A stretch of DNA of 64,000 bases from Donghicola tyrosinivorans (GCF_003003355.1 NZ_PVTQ01000015.1:37209-101208); one strand, 5' to 3'. Shown: positions 11,126-20,483, counted from the stretch's first letter. Program-made: numbers and translations. The notes: generated from the sequence alone by a model not told the origin.

Positions 11126-11719
11126 TTGGGTGCCTTAGAACAACATGATTTTGACCGGATGCAGACCGTTGCAGTCTGGCCCGACCTGCTGACACGGCTG
11201 CGCGAGCAGACCGGCGCGACGCACGAGGCGCTAGACCAGTTGTTCGCGCCATTCCAAAGGGACCCTGCAACCTATTTGAATCATTTTCTAGCGGTGCAAC
11301 TGGCGGGGTTTTCGGCCCTTTTGGCGGCTTGTCCCGACTGTGACGCCCAGGTGGCGGCAATGCTGCGAAATGCCAAAAGCGCACTTGCGCAGGATGTGGC
11401 GGATCGCGCTTGCTTTGTGCCACAGTTGCCAGCACCCTCTAGCTTACATCCTTTGGCCGTTGCCTATCTTGTTATCGGCTCTCGCCTCGGGACAGAGGTG
11501 CTGCGCCGCCGGTTGACCGACGCCGGTGTCGCGCCGATGCCACGCTATTTTACCCCGGAACCTTATCAGGCCGATTGGCGCCAATTGTGCGCGACGCTGC
11601 GGGCGACACCAGCGGATGGCGCGCTTGCGGATAGTGTTGTCCAAGACGTTCTGACCGGGTTTAACCTGTTTACGCTGGCCGCCACTTTGGCGCGTCGGGA
11701 TGAAGGAGACGTGCATTGA
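11126..11719 (+). CDS. bphO: Heme oxygenase (biliverdin-producing, phytochrome-associated)
   Basis: This 197-residue helical protein has the proximal heme-ligand context LREQTGATHEALDQLF (His at about residue 31) and the distal-helix pattern YLVIGSRLGTEVL, both typical of BphO-like heme oxygenases. It would cleave heme to biliverdin, the chromophore of the bacteriophytochrome encoded next. Its stop overlaps the TTG start of that gene by 4 bases. I kept the TTG start at 11126 because gaaagaag precedes it; ATG 11159 is possible but lacks a clear ribosome binding site. Confidence 0.9.
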   Translation: MGALEQHDFDRMQTVAVWPDLLTRLREQTGATHEALDQLFAPFQRDPATYLNHFLAVQLAGFSALLAACPDCDAQVAAMLRNAKSALAQDVADRACFVPQLPAPSSLHPLAVAYLVIGSRLGTEVLRRRLTDAGVAPMPRYFTPEPYQADWRQLCATLRATPADGALADSVVQDVLTGFNLFTLAATLARRDEGDVH

Positions 11720-14295
11720 CACAGTCCGAAGCCACCGAATTTCCAAGCGGCCAAGCCGCTGTCGATCTGACTAACTGCGACCGCGAGCCGATCCATATCC
11801 TTGGCCGCGTGCAGGAATTCGGGGCGTTGGTGGCGGTATCCTCGGACGGGATTATCCAGCATGCTTCTAGCAACTTGCAAGATGCGCTGGGGTTCCCCGC
11901 CGATGAGGTGGTGGGCCAGCCGCTTGGCACCATTTGTCCGCCTCCGGTCATGCAAAAGATTTTCGAACGCTCGCGCAGCCTTTCGGGGCAGGATGCGGTG
12001 GTGCGGGTGTTTGGTGTGCTGATGCCGTCGGTGGCGGGGCTGTTTGACCTCTCGATCCACCAAAGCGGCCGCCATCTGGTGGTGGAATTTGAACGCAAGC
12101 GTACCTCGGTCGGGCAGGACTTCCTGTCCGAGGTTTATCCCTACATCAACCGTATCCGGCTGGCCGAGAGCTTTGAGGCCAAAACTCATGAAGCCGCGCG
12201 GGCGCTGCGGGCGCTGTCCGGTTTTGACAGTGTAATGGTCTATCAGTTCCAGCCTGACGCCTCTGGCAAGGTGGTGGCGCAGGATCGCGCAGCCCATATG
12301 GATGACTTCAAGGGCCTGTTTTTTCCTGCGTCCGATATCCCGAAACAGGCGCGGGCGCTTTATGCCCGCTCGCTTTTGCGGTTGATCGCGGATGTAGATC
12401 ACGAAGGGGTGGATATCGTGCCCCAGATCTCGGCCGAGGGGCAGCCGCTGGATCTGTCCTTGTCGGTGACGCGGGCGGTCTCTCCGATCCATCTGGAGTA
12501 TCTGAGGAACATGGGTGTGCGGGCTTCGATGTCCGTGTCGATCATGCGCAACAACGAATTGTGGGGTCTTTTCGCCTGCCACCATGCCACGCCGAAATAC
12601 ATCGATTTCGAAGCGCGCACCGCGATCGAGCTTTTCGGCCATCTGTTTTCTTATGAATTGTCCCATCTGGAGCAGCAGACCCGCGCCACAGCGGAAAAAG
12701 ATGCGGCCAAGCTACAGACCCGTCTGATGTCGATGATGGCGCAGGGCGAGCCCTTAGCGAAAAGCCTGATGTATGTCTCTGAGGACATTCAGGATGTGAT
12801 CCCCCATGACGGCATGGTGCTGTATTCCGAGGGGGCCTACCAAGGCATCGGCGCAGTGCCGACCGAAGATGAATTCTACGCGCTGACCCGTTTTCTGAAC
12901 ACGGCAGCGGCCTCGGGCGTGTATGAGACCCACTGCCTGTCCCAGCATTTTATTCCCGCCGAAGCCTATGCTGACCGTGCGGCGGGCTGTCTGGCGATCC
13001 CGATTTCACGGCGTCCGCGCGACTATCTGGTGCTGTTCCGCAAAGAGCAGAGGACCAAGGTCACATGGGCGGGCAATCCGGACAAGCCCGTTACCCCGGG
13101 CCCGAATGGTCTGCGTCTGACCCCGCGCAAAAGCTTTGAGGCATGGAGCCAAGTGATCCGCGGTCAAAGTGCGCCTTGGGGGCCAGCGGTGTCCCACGCG
13201 GCGGAACTGCTGCGGGCGCTGCTGTTGGAGATTTTCCTGAAGATAACCGATCAGGCGAACGAAGAGCGCAAGCGGGCGCAGGAAAAGCAGGAACTGCTGA
13301 TCTCCGAATTGAACCACCGCGTGCGCAACATCCTGAACTTGATGCGCGGGCTGATCAAGCAGAGCAAGTCCGCAACCGCCAGCGTTGAAGATTTCTCGGG
13401 TCGTTTGGACGGGCGCATTCATGCGCTGGCGCGGGCGCATGACCAGTTGACCCGCGATGATTGGGCACCGGCCTCTTTGCAGGAATTGGTCCGGCTGGAG
13501 ATCGCCGCCTACACCGAGGAAAAGGTGGATCGCCTGATCATCAACGGCGGCGATGTGCTGATCTCGCCCAAGGCCTACACCAGTCTGGCGTTGGTGGTGC
13601 ATGAGTTGATGACCAACTCGGTCAAATACGGGGCGCTGCGCGAGGCATCGGGCCGGATCGTTTTGACGCTGGGACGCGATCATACCAACGCTTTGACACT
13701 GTCGTGGTCGGAACGGGGCGGTCCTGCTGTGGTGCCGCCATCTCGTCGCGGGTTCGGGTCAACCATCATCGAACGCTTTGTCCCGTTTGAATTGAACGGA
13801 GAGGCGCGGCTGGATTACAAGGTGACTGGCCTTGAGGCCCATTTTGTGATCCCCGAAGCCCATGTCTTTGTAGCGCCAACGCGTGATGAAGCTGCGGATA
13901 TAGATAACGCTCAGGCAGGCCGCCCTGCGGATGGGGTGACGGGCACTGCCTTGGTGCTTGAGGATACAATGATCATCGCCATGGACGCGGCCGATATCCT
14001 GACCGAGCTTGGCGCGAGTGACGTGAAAATCGCATCCAACGTCCAAGAGGCTTTGAACCAGATTGAGAAGAATACCTTCTCGGTTGCGGTTCTGGATGTG
14101 AATCTGGGCAACGAACAATCCTTGCCCGTGGCGATCCGTCTGGCCGAACTTGGCGTGCCGTTTATCCTGTCCACCGGCTACGGCGAGCGGGATGATATTC
14201 GCGCAAGCTATCCCCCGTGCCCGATTTTGCGGAAACCGTTCTCAAGCGAGACGCTGGCGGAGGCCGTTTTCGAGGCAATACACTCAAACCGCTAG
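11716..14295 (+). CDS. bphP: Bacteriophytochrome hybrid histidine kinase (PAS-GAF-PHY-HWE-REC)
   Basis: This 859-residue protein carries biliverdin-attaching C21 (NCDREPIHILG), a GAF domain with D207 in PASDIP, and a PHY domain whose tongue has the PRxSF motif starting at P470. The HWE-type kinase has phospho-acceptor H534 (ELNHRVRNIL) and the WSERGGP motif. A C-terminal receiver domain has D794 (AVLDVNLG). It should be a red/far-red sensing kinase. Start is TTG 11716, 6 bases after gaaggaga and overlapping the heme oxygenase stop. The attached receiver may act as a phosphate sink or pass the signal on, since no separate response regulator is adjacent. Confidence 0.95.
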   Translation: MTQSEATEFPSGQAAVDLTNCDREPIHILGRVQEFGALVAVSSDGIIQHASSNLQDALGFPADEVVGQPLGTICPPPVMQKIFERSRSLSGQDAVVRVFGVLMPSVAGLFDLSIHQSGRHLVVEFERKRTSVGQDFLSEVYPYINRIRLAESFEAKTHEAARALRALSGFDSVMVYQFQPDASGKVVAQDRAAHMDDFKGLFFPASDIPKQARALYARSLLRLIADVDHEGVDIVPQISAEGQPLDLSLSVTRAVSPIHLEYLRNMGVRASMSVSIMRNNELWGLFACHHATPKYIDFEARTAIELFGHLFSYELSHLEQQTRATAEKDAAKLQTRLMSMMAQGEPLAKSLMYVSEDIQDVIPHDGMVLYSEGAYQGIGAVPTEDEFYALTRFLNTAAASGVYETHCLSQHFIPAEAYADRAAGCLAIPISRRPRDYLVLFRKEQRTKVTWAGNPDKPVTPGPNGLRLTPRKSFEAWSQVIRGQSAPWGPAVSHAAELLRALLLEIFLKITDQANEERKRAQEKQELLISELNHRVRNILNLMRGLIKQSKSATASVEDFSGRLDGRIHALARAHDQLTRDDWAPASLQELVRLEIAAYTEEKVDRLIINGGDVLISPKAYTSLALVVHELMTNSVKYGALREASGRIVLTLGRDHTNALTLSWSERGGPAVVPPSRRGFGSTIIERFVPFELNGEARLDYKVTGLEAHFVIPEAHVFVAPTRDEAADIDNAQAGRPADGVTGTALVLEDTMIIAMDAADILTELGASDVKIASNVQEALNQIEKNTFSVAVLDVNLGNEQSLPVAIRLAELGVPFILSTGYGERDDIRASYPPCPILRKPFSSETLAEAVFEAIHSNR

Positions 14296-14358
14296 AGAAA
14301 TTGATCTATCGGGTAGTTGGTGTATATTGGGCGTGTCTTTTCAGTCAGGGTGCGCGCA

Positions 14359-15057
14359 ATGAAAATTCTGGTCGGCGATGTAGAGGTTGCAGCATCATCT
14401 GTCGGGTCCATTCTTGGCCACGTGGCCGAGCGTGCGGATCTTTGCATCAAGGTTCTGGATCGTGACGGCTATGTTCGCGCGGTCAATGAACGCGGCCTTG
14501 CCTTGCTACAGGTGCCTCAGGATCAGTTTTGCGGGCAAATCTGGGCGGACCTCTGGACTGAGGAATATCATGCCAAAGCCGCCAACGCGGTTGAGCTTGG
14601 CCTGCAAGGGGTCACCACCAGCTTTACAGGCCGGTTCCGTACTGGCGACGGGGTGATGCGGACTTGGGTCGTCGAGGTGATGCCTCTGGATCGCAATGGC
14701 GGAGAGGTGACCAAACTGCTTGTGATCTCGTCCGATGTGACGGCAGTCCCCATCTCTGAGAGTCAGAGCGACATTGAAGCTGAGGCCATCGCGACATTGA
14801 TGGATAACTGCATGCGCACCCTGCACAAGCTGCGCAATGTGGTCAGCACCACCAATGGGGCCGCGCGGATTATGCAGCGCGGTGCCTCGGCCGAGCGTCT
14901 GGAAGAACTGGCCAAACTGATGCAGGACAGCGCGCTGCAGTGTAACGAGGTGATTGCCTCGATGGAAAGCGCGCTGGATCTTTGTGAACAGTTGGGGCTG
15001 GATCAGGCGGGTCAGGAGACGGCGCCTGATCAGAAGGACAGCTTTGGAATTCAGTAA
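14359..15057 (+). CDS. PAS domain protein
   Basis: This 232-residue protein has a PAS fold at about residues 30-135 (DLCIKVLDRDGYVRAVNERG, then RFRTGDGVMRTWVVEVMPL). The helical C-terminal part (about 150-220, with MRTLHKLRNVVSTTNGAARI) resembles a histidine-kinase dimerisation helix pair without an ATPase domain. ATG 14359, preceded by caggg, is preferred; TTG 14317 and GTG 14320 in the same frame are alternatives. The gene starts about 60 bases after the bacteriophytochrome and may belong to its output chain. This is inference from position only. Confidence 0.75.
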   Translation: MKILVGDVEVAASSVGSILGHVAERADLCIKVLDRDGYVRAVNERGLALLQVPQDQFCGQIWADLWTEEYHAKAANAVELGLQGVTTSFTGRFRTGDGVMRTWVVEVMPLDRNGGEVTKLLVISSDVTAVPISESQSDIEAEAIATLMDNCMRTLHKLRNVVSTTNGAARIMQRGASAERLEELAKLMQDSALQCNEVIASMESALDLCEQLGLDQAGQETAPDQKDSFGIQ

Positions 15058-15060
15058 AAG

Positions 15061-15708
15061 CTAGAGCAGGCCTTCGATCGCGCGGACCATGTCCGTGTGG
15101 TGGTCAAAGCTGGCTTGCTTGGGGATGCTGTCCAGCGGCGTCTTGTGATAGCCGCCGGTGTAAAAGACGAAGGGCACCGCAGCGTTCACCGCTGTTTGCG
15201 CGTCCACTTCGCTATCCCCCACATAGATCGGCGCAGCATCGCTATTCAGCGCTTCTAGGGCTGCCTGCAAAGGGGCGGCATCCGGCTTGTGAACGGGCAG
15301 GCTATCGCCACCGATCACCGCATCGAACAAACCATCCATCTTCAGATGAGCCAGCACGGAATGAGTGGGGGCGATGGGCTTGTTGGTGCAAATCCCAAGG
15401 CTGTGACCCGCGCGACGCAGAGCATCCAGTGCCTCACGCACGCCATCGAAAACCACAGTCAGTTCGACCGCATCCACATAGCGGGTTTTGAACTCTGCCA
15501 GAAGCCCGTCGAAAAGCGCCTCATCCACGTCCCGCGCGGCAATCATCCGGCGGACAAAGGTCGGGGCACCGTTGCCAATAAAACTGCGGGTCTCGGCCAG
15601 CGACAGGGGGGCTTTGTCGATCCCCGCAAGGGTTGCATTGGCGACGGCCTGAATGTCCGGGGCGCTGTCGATCAGCGTCCCGTCCAGATCAAAGACAATT
15701 CGCGCCAT
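15061..15708 (-). CDS. gph: Phosphoglycolate phosphatase (HAD superfamily)
   Basis: This 215-residue HAD phosphatase has motif I FDLDGTLIDS (residues 5-14), motif II ICTNKP, the conserved Lys in VHKPDAAPL and motif IV YVGDSEVD. Length and cap-domain size match Gph, which removes phosphate from 2-phosphoglycolate. Its ATG overlaps the stop of rpe (TAATG on the minus strand), so the pair is co-translated. The two genes together link to pentose phosphate metabolism. Specificity among HAD phosphatases is inferred. Confidence 0.88.
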   Translation of the reverse strand: MARIVFDLDGTLIDSAPDIQAVANATLAGIDKAPLSLAETRSFIGNGAPTFVRRMIAARDVDEALFDGLLAEFKTRYVDAVELTVVFDGVREALDALRRAGHSLGICTNKPIAPTHSVLAHLKMDGLFDAVIGGDSLPVHKPDAAPLQAALEALNSDAAPIYVGDSEVDAQTAVNAAVPFVFYTGGYHKTPLDSIPKQASFDHHTDMVRAIEGLL

Positions 15709-16394
15709 TAAAGAACGCTATTGGCGGCTGCGCGGATGTTGCGGATGTTCTCGCCGTAGACATCGGCGTTACCGACCGAGCCGCCACGGAACACAGCACT
15801 GCCGGCGACCAGAACATCGGCGCCAGCGGCAGCGACCAGAGGCGCGGTGGTGGGATCAACACCGCCGTCAATCTCGATATGGACGGGGCGATCACCGATC
15901 ATGCTGCGCAGCTTGCGGATCTTGGAGGTCATGTCGATGAACTTCTGTCCACCAAAACCGGGGTTCACGGTCATGACGCAGATCACGTCGGTCAGGTCCA
16001 GCAGATGCTCGACCGCTTCGGCAGGGGTGCCGGGGTTCAGGGCAACACCGGCCTTCATGCCTGCGCCGCGAATGGCTTGTAGGGTGCGGTGGGTGTGGGG
16101 GCCTGCCTCGACATGGGCGGTCAGCACGTCCGCGCCCGCATCCGCGTAGGCGTCGATATAGGCATCCACGGGGCTGATCATCAGGTGCACGTCCATCACG
16201 GTTTTCACGTGGGGACGGAACGCTTTCACAGCGGGCGGGCCGAAGGTCAGGTTCGGCACAAAGTGACCGTCCATCACATCCACATGCACCCAGTCGGCGC
16301 CTTGGGCCTCGATTGCGCGGATCTCTTGTCCAAAGTTTGCGAAGTCGGCGGAAAGGATCGACGGAGCGATCTTGATGGAACGGTCAAAGCTCAA
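15708..16394 (-). CDS. rpe: Ribulose-phosphate 3-epimerase
   Basis: This 228-residue TIM-barrel epimerase begins KIAPSILSADFANF and has the metal site pattern WVHVDVMDGHFVPN, the MDVHLMI strand, VMTVNPGFGGQKF and EIDGGVDPTTAP. It interconverts ribulose 5-phosphate and xylulose 5-phosphate. The start is a TTG at 16394 preceded by an AGGAG site; the longer frame upstream has low-complexity, basic content and no ribosome binding site. It is followed immediately by gph. Confidence 0.95.
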   Translation of the reverse strand: MSFDRSIKIAPSILSADFANFGQEIRAIEAQGADWVHVDVMDGHFVPNLTFGPPAVKAFRPHVKTVMDVHLMISPVDAYIDAYADAGADVLTAHVEAGPHTHRTLQAIRGAGMKAGVALNPGTPAEAVEHLLDLTDVICVMTVNPGFGGQKFIDMTSKIRKLRSMIGDRPVHIEIDGGVDPTTAPLVAAAGADVLVAGSAVFRGGSVGNADVYGENIRNIRAAANSVL

Positions 16395-16620
16395 GGCAGT
16401 TCTCCTGAATAGGGTCAGCGGACGCCTTTGCGCCCTCGGGGCCAGATGCCTGTGCCTTACCGCATTATTGCGAGGATTGGCATGGCGAAAATGACTTGAA
16501 AGCACCGCTTATGGTTGTGCTCAATTTTTAATCACCGCGCCCTGAAATGGGGCGCATGATGCAGGTGCAGCATTGTGGGCACGGTGGCGGACTGGGATAC
16601 TGGAGGCAAGGAGGGCTGGA

Positions 16621-17397
16621 ATGCCGAACGTACCTTTGATCGTTTTTACCGATCTTGATGCGACCCTGCTGGATCATGAGACCTATGACTGGCAGCCCGC
16701 AAAACCTGTTCTGGACCGTCTGATTGATGCAAACGTTCCGGTTATTCTGACCAGCTCGAAAACAGCTGCCGAAATCTCCCAGTTGCGCGATGCCATGGGG
16801 CTAAGCGACTGTCCCGCGATTTGCGAAAACGGCGCAGGTCTTGTGCCGCCGGGGCAGGGTGCGTTGCCTTCGCCTGATGCTTATCGCCGCCTGCGCCGCA
16901 TTCTGGACAGCCTGCCGGTGGGTTTGCGCGACGATTACACCGGCTTTGGCGATATGGATGTGGATGGCGTTGCCGAAGCCACTGGCTTGCCCCGGGCAGA
17001 GGCGGCGCTGGCCGCCCAACGCGCCTTTACCGAGCCGGGCCTTTGGCGTGGCGATACGGCTGAACTGACCGCGTTCTTGTCAGCCTTGGCCGCGCATGGG
17101 GTCTCGGCGCGGGAAGGGGGGCGGTTTCTGACCCTCGGGTTCGGGCGCCGCAAGGTGGACGCTATGACAGAGGTACTGACCCGCTACGGCAATCCCCCCT
17201 CAATCGCGCTTGGCGATGCCCCCAACGACCAAGAGATGATCGAGGCCGCCACCCACGGCGTCATCATCCCCAATCCCCACCGCGATCCGCTGCCCCCTTT
17301 GAACGGAGAGGCAGAGGGCCGCGTGATGCGGGAACAAACCGCCGGTCCCGCAGGTTGGGCACATGCCGTGTCTGCCCTGGCGGACCGATATCTTTGA
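16621..17397 (+). CDS. gpgP: Glucosyl-/mannosyl-3-phosphoglycerate phosphatase (HAD-IIB)
   Basis: This 258-residue protein of the mannosyl-3-phosphoglycerate phosphatase family has the nucleophile motif FTDLDATLLD (D11, D13), motif II ILTSSKTAAEI and motif IV ALGDAPNDQEMIE. Start ATG 16621 follows aaggagggctgga. It lies 18 bases upstream of the glycosyl-phosphoglycerate synthase, so it should remove the phosphate from that enzyme's product and release the compatible solute glucosylglycerate (or mannosylglycerate). The neighbour favours the glucosyl form. Confidence 0.87.
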   Translation: MPNVPLIVFTDLDATLLDHETYDWQPAKPVLDRLIDANVPVILTSSKTAAEISQLRDAMGLSDCPAICENGAGLVPPGQGALPSPDAYRRLRRILDSLPVGLRDDYTGFGDMDVDGVAEATGLPRAEAALAAQRAFTEPGLWRGDTAELTAFLSALAAHGVSAREGGRFLTLGFGRRKVDAMTEVLTRYGNPPSIALGDAPNDQEMIEAATHGVIIPNPHRDPLPPLNGEAEGRVMREQTAGPAGWAHAVSALADRYL

Positions 17398-17415
17398 TCT
17401 CAAAAGGATTTTACT

Positions 17416-18636
17416 TTGGCAGACTTTCACCAGAACGGCCACATCGCCACGCTACATAACCTCCGCGCCAAGTCGCCCGAGGCCATGAGCCACGAGCTGG
17501 CCACCTTTGCCGAAGACCGCAAGATTACTCTGATCCTGCCCTGCCTCTTTTCCGAGTTGGAGCTGCCTGCGATCAACAACATCGTGGATGAGCTTAGTCA
17601 GGTGCCCTATTTGCACCGGATCATCATCGGTCTGGATCGGGCGGATGCAGAGCAATACGCTCATGCGGTCAAGTTCTTCTCGCGGTTGCCGCAGCAGCAT
17701 GTGGTGATCTGGAACGACAGCCCGCGCAATCGGGCCATTGGCGAGCGGTTGAAAGAGCAGGGGCTTTATCCGTCAGAGCCGGGCAAGGGTAAGAACGTCT
17801 GGGGCTGTCTGGGGTATATGATGGCTTGCCGCGACACCTCGGTCATGGCGATCCACGACTGCGATATCGTGACCTATGAAAAGGACATGTTGACCCGTCT
17901 GCTCTATCCGGTGGCCAACCCGCGGTTCCCCTACCAGCTGTCCAAGGGCTATTACCCACGGATCGGGGACGGCAAGATCAATGGCCGCGTCACGCGCTTG
18001 CTGGTCAGCCCGCTGCTGATCGCCTTGAAGAAAGTGGTGGGTGACAAGGACTACATCGATTTCCTGCGCAGCTTCCGCTACCCGCTGTCGGGCGAGTTTG
18101 CCATGCGCACCGCCATGCTGCCTGATCTGCGCATTCCCAGCGACTGGGGTCTTGAGATTGGCGTGCTGTCCGAGGCATGGCGCAATCTGGCGCCCAAGTC
18201 GGTGTGTCAGGCGGAAATCAGCGATGCTTATGACCACAAACACCAAGATCTGAGCCCCGAGGATTCTGCCGCCGGCCTGAACCGGATGGGTACGGATATC
18301 TGCAAGGCGATCTTCCGCAAGCTGGCCGCTGATGGCACGGTCTTTACGCCGAATGTCTTCCGCACCCTGAAGGCGGTCTACTACCGTACCGCGCTGGATG
18401 TGCTGGAAAGCTATTACAACGACGCGGCCATGAACGGCCTGTCGATTGATCGTCACAAGGAAGAGCGCAGCATCGAGCTGTTTGCCGAGAACATCATGAA
18501 TGCGGGCAATGCTTTCCTTGATAACCCGTTCGAGACCCCCTTCATCCCCACATGGAGCCGTGTTCACGCCGCTGATCCGACCTTGATGTCGGATATGTTG
18601 ACGGCGGTAAAACAGGATTACGCCGACTTGGGCTAG
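17416..18636 (+). CDS. gpgS: Glucosyl-3-phosphoglycerate synthase-like glycosyltransferase
   Basis: This 406-residue GT-A glycosyltransferase has a DxD-type metal motif in AIHDCDIVTYE (D148, D150) and the long C-terminal region found in GpgS-type enzymes (FRYPLSGEFAMR, DWGLEIGVLSEAW, DAYDHKHQ). It would transfer glucose from a nucleotide sugar to 3-phosphoglycerate. Its start appears to be TTG 17416, 6 bases after aaaggat. The phosphatase gene upstream and the convergent GH13 phosphorylase make a synthesis and turnover module for glucosylglycerate, an osmolyte linked to salt stress and nitrogen limitation. A mannosyl specificity cannot be excluded. Confidence 0.87.
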   Translation: MADFHQNGHIATLHNLRAKSPEAMSHELATFAEDRKITLILPCLFSELELPAINNIVDELSQVPYLHRIIIGLDRADAEQYAHAVKFFSRLPQQHVVIWNDSPRNRAIGERLKEQGLYPSEPGKGKNVWGCLGYMMACRDTSVMAIHDCDIVTYEKDMLTRLLYPVANPRFPYQLSKGYYPRIGDGKINGRVTRLLVSPLLIALKKVVGDKDYIDFLRSFRYPLSGEFAMRTAMLPDLRIPSDWGLEIGVLSEAWRNLAPKSVCQAEISDAYDHKHQDLSPEDSAAGLNRMGTDICKAIFRKLAADGTVFTPNVFRTLKAVYYRTALDVLESYYNDAAMNGLSIDRHKEERSIELFAENIMNAGNAFLDNPFETPFIPTWSRVHAADPTLMSDMLTAVKQDYADLG

Positions 18637-18644
18637 AGCGCCCG

Positions 18645-18672
18645 CCGCGCGCGCCCCTTGGGGCGCGCGCGG
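18645..18672 (+). terminator. Hairpin terminator after gpgS
   Basis: A very GC-rich dyad CCGCGCGCGCCC/GGGCGCGCGCGG closes on a four-base loop just after the gpgS stop and is followed by ccttcttt. It is the stronger hairpin for the rightward transcript. Confidence 0.7.
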
Positions 18673-18690
18673 CCTTCTTTCCGAAAAGAA

Positions 18691-18716
18691 AAAGCCCCGC
18701 TGGTCGCGGGGCTTTG
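18691..18716 (-). terminator. Intrinsic terminator after the GH13 phosphorylase
   Basis: The stem AAGCCCCGC/GCGGGGCTT has an adjacent A-run on the left (aagaaaaa) that reads as a U-run for the leftward transcript. It lies 27 bases beyond the stop of the minus-strand phosphorylase gene and can also back up rightward termination. Confidence 0.75.
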
Positions 18717-18742
18717 CTTTATGCGTTCAGGGTGCTTGTGGC

Positions 18743-20479
18743 TCACATCCGGTTGCTGATCCATCGGCACTGATACGGCGCAAGGCGGATTTTCTGGGTG
18801 TGGGGCGGGATCACCTCGCCCGTCAGAAGGTCGTACCAGTCATGTCCGTCGATCAGGTTGATGGCGACGGGATCAATCTCGACCAATTCATCGCTGACGT
18901 TGTGCAGGGCAAAGATGGATTGATCCCGCTCAAGGCTTTGGCGCCAGATGCCGAAGATGCGGTCGTCCAGTTGCAGGGTGAACTGGGTGGCGTTCGGGTG
19001 AAAGGCGGGCTGGCGGCCTCTGATAGAGATACGCCGCTTCATCTCGGTCAGCACGCGGCTGTTAGTGGATGACGGGTCGGCCAGCCGCTCGCGCAGGGTC
19101 GGGTAGTCCCAGCGATGACGGTTGATGGCGCGGTTGATGCCGGTCTTTTCGACGCCTGCGTAGTCGTTCTCAGTTCCCAGTAGCACATGGATGTAGAAGG
19201 CAGGGATGCCTTCCAGCGCCATGACGATGCTTTGGGCGGCAAGGAAGCGGTCAATGTGCAGATCGTCCTTGCCCTTGGTGGTGCCCGCCAGCGCGTCAAA
19301 GAAGGTGATGTTCAACTCATAGGGGCTTTGGCTGCCGTCAGGCATGCTGCGCATGGAAACGCGGCCGCCGTGGGCCTTAACGCAGTCGATCACCTTGTCC
19401 TTTTCTTCGGGGGGCAGGATGCCCTCGGCAGGGCGCATGCCGATGCCGTCGTGACTGGCCGAGAAGTTCAGGTAGGCGCAACCCATCTGCGCAGGCGGCA
19501 TGGTGGCCTGCCAGCGGTTCAGATACTTGGCCGAACCCGACAGCATCGCGTGCAGTAAGAGGGGCGGTAGCGAGAAGTTATAGACCGCGTGCGCCTCGTT
19601 CCGGTTGCCGAAGTAGCTGAGGTTTTCCGCATTCGGCACGTTGGTTTCGGTCAGCAGGATCACCGGCTCTTGGGCGAAATCGGCCAAAAGGCGCATCAGG
19701 CGCACGATGGCGTGTGTCTGGGGCATGTGGATCGACTTGGTTCCGATCTCTTTCCAGATGAAGGCCACCGCATCCAGCCGCACGATGCGCACGCCGTTGT
19801 CGATATGCAGGCGGGTGACGCGCAGGAATTCCAGCAGCACCTCGGGGTTGCGAAAATCCAGATCCACCTGATCGTGGCTGAAGGTACACCAGACATGGCG
19901 GGTACCATTGGCAGTCTCGACCTCACGCAAGAGGGGGCTGGTGCGGGGGCGCACCACATCCGACAGATCGTCCTCGGGCGAGGCCTCGAAGAAGAACTTG
20001 TCGTAGGGCTCATGTCCCTGAAGGTATTCGTTGAACCAGACCGATTGGCTGCTGACGTGGTTCAGGACCAGATCAGACATCAGCTTGAACTGCTTCGAGA
20101 TGCGCTTGATGTCGGCCCAATCCCCAAGGCTGGGGTTCACCGCGCGGTAGTCGGTCACCGCAAAGCCATCGTCCGAGGTGAAGGGGAAGAATGGCAGGAT
20201 ATGCACGCCGTTGGTCACGCCCTTCAACTGGCGGGTCAGGAAATCGCGCAGCAGGTCCAGCGGTTTGTGGACGCCATCCTGGATAGAGTTGCCATAGGTG
20301 ATGACCAGCGTGTCTTTCTCGGACCAGAAATTGTTGCTGGGGGCGCGGGCCTTTTTGCGGCGGGCATTGCCCTCGGGCCAGAAGGCATCGATAATTTTCT
20401 GGCCAAGGACGGGGATGTCCTGTCCGGGGTAAATCTGTTCAAGAAGATCGTGCAGGCGGATAAGAAATGGATCGCGCAT
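18743..20479 (-). CDS. Glucosylglycerate phosphorylase-like glycoside hydrolase (GH13, sucrose-phosphorylase group)
   Basis: This 578-residue GH13 enzyme of the sucrose phosphorylase subgroup has the nucleophile D236 in VRLDAVAF, the acid/base E278 in LLTETNVP and the stabilising D344 in SASHDGIG. Family members of this length include sucrose phosphorylases and glucosylglycerate phosphorylases. Because it is convergent with genes for glucosyl-3-phosphoglycerate synthesis, phosphorolysis of glucosylglycerate to glucose 1-phosphate and glycerate is the best call. An inverted repeat (20484-20509) covers its translation start region. Sucrose specificity is the alternative. Confidence 0.85.
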   Translation of the reverse strand: MRDPFLIRLHDLLEQIYPGQDIPVLGQKIIDAFWPEGNARRKKARAPSNNFWSEKDTLVITYGNSIQDGVHKPLDLLRDFLTRQLKGVTNGVHILPFFPFTSDDGFAVTDYRAVNPSLGDWADIKRISKQFKLMSDLVLNHVSSQSVWFNEYLQGHEPYDKFFFEASPEDDLSDVVRPRTSPLLREVETANGTRHVWCTFSHDQVDLDFRNPEVLLEFLRVTRLHIDNGVRIVRLDAVAFIWKEIGTKSIHMPQTHAIVRLMRLLADFAQEPVILLTETNVPNAENLSYFGNRNEAHAVYNFSLPPLLLHAMLSGSAKYLNRWQATMPPAQMGCAYLNFSASHDGIGMRPAEGILPPEEKDKVIDCVKAHGGRVSMRSMPDGSQSPYELNITFFDALAGTTKGKDDLHIDRFLAAQSIVMALEGIPAFYIHVLLGTENDYAGVEKTGINRAINRHRWDYPTLRERLADPSSTNSRVLTEMKRRISIRGRQPAFHPNATQFTLQLDDRIFGIWRQSLERDQSIFALHNVSDELVEIDPVAINLIDGHDWYDLLTGEVIPPHTQKIRLAPYQCRWISNRM

Positions 20480-20483
20480 TCGG

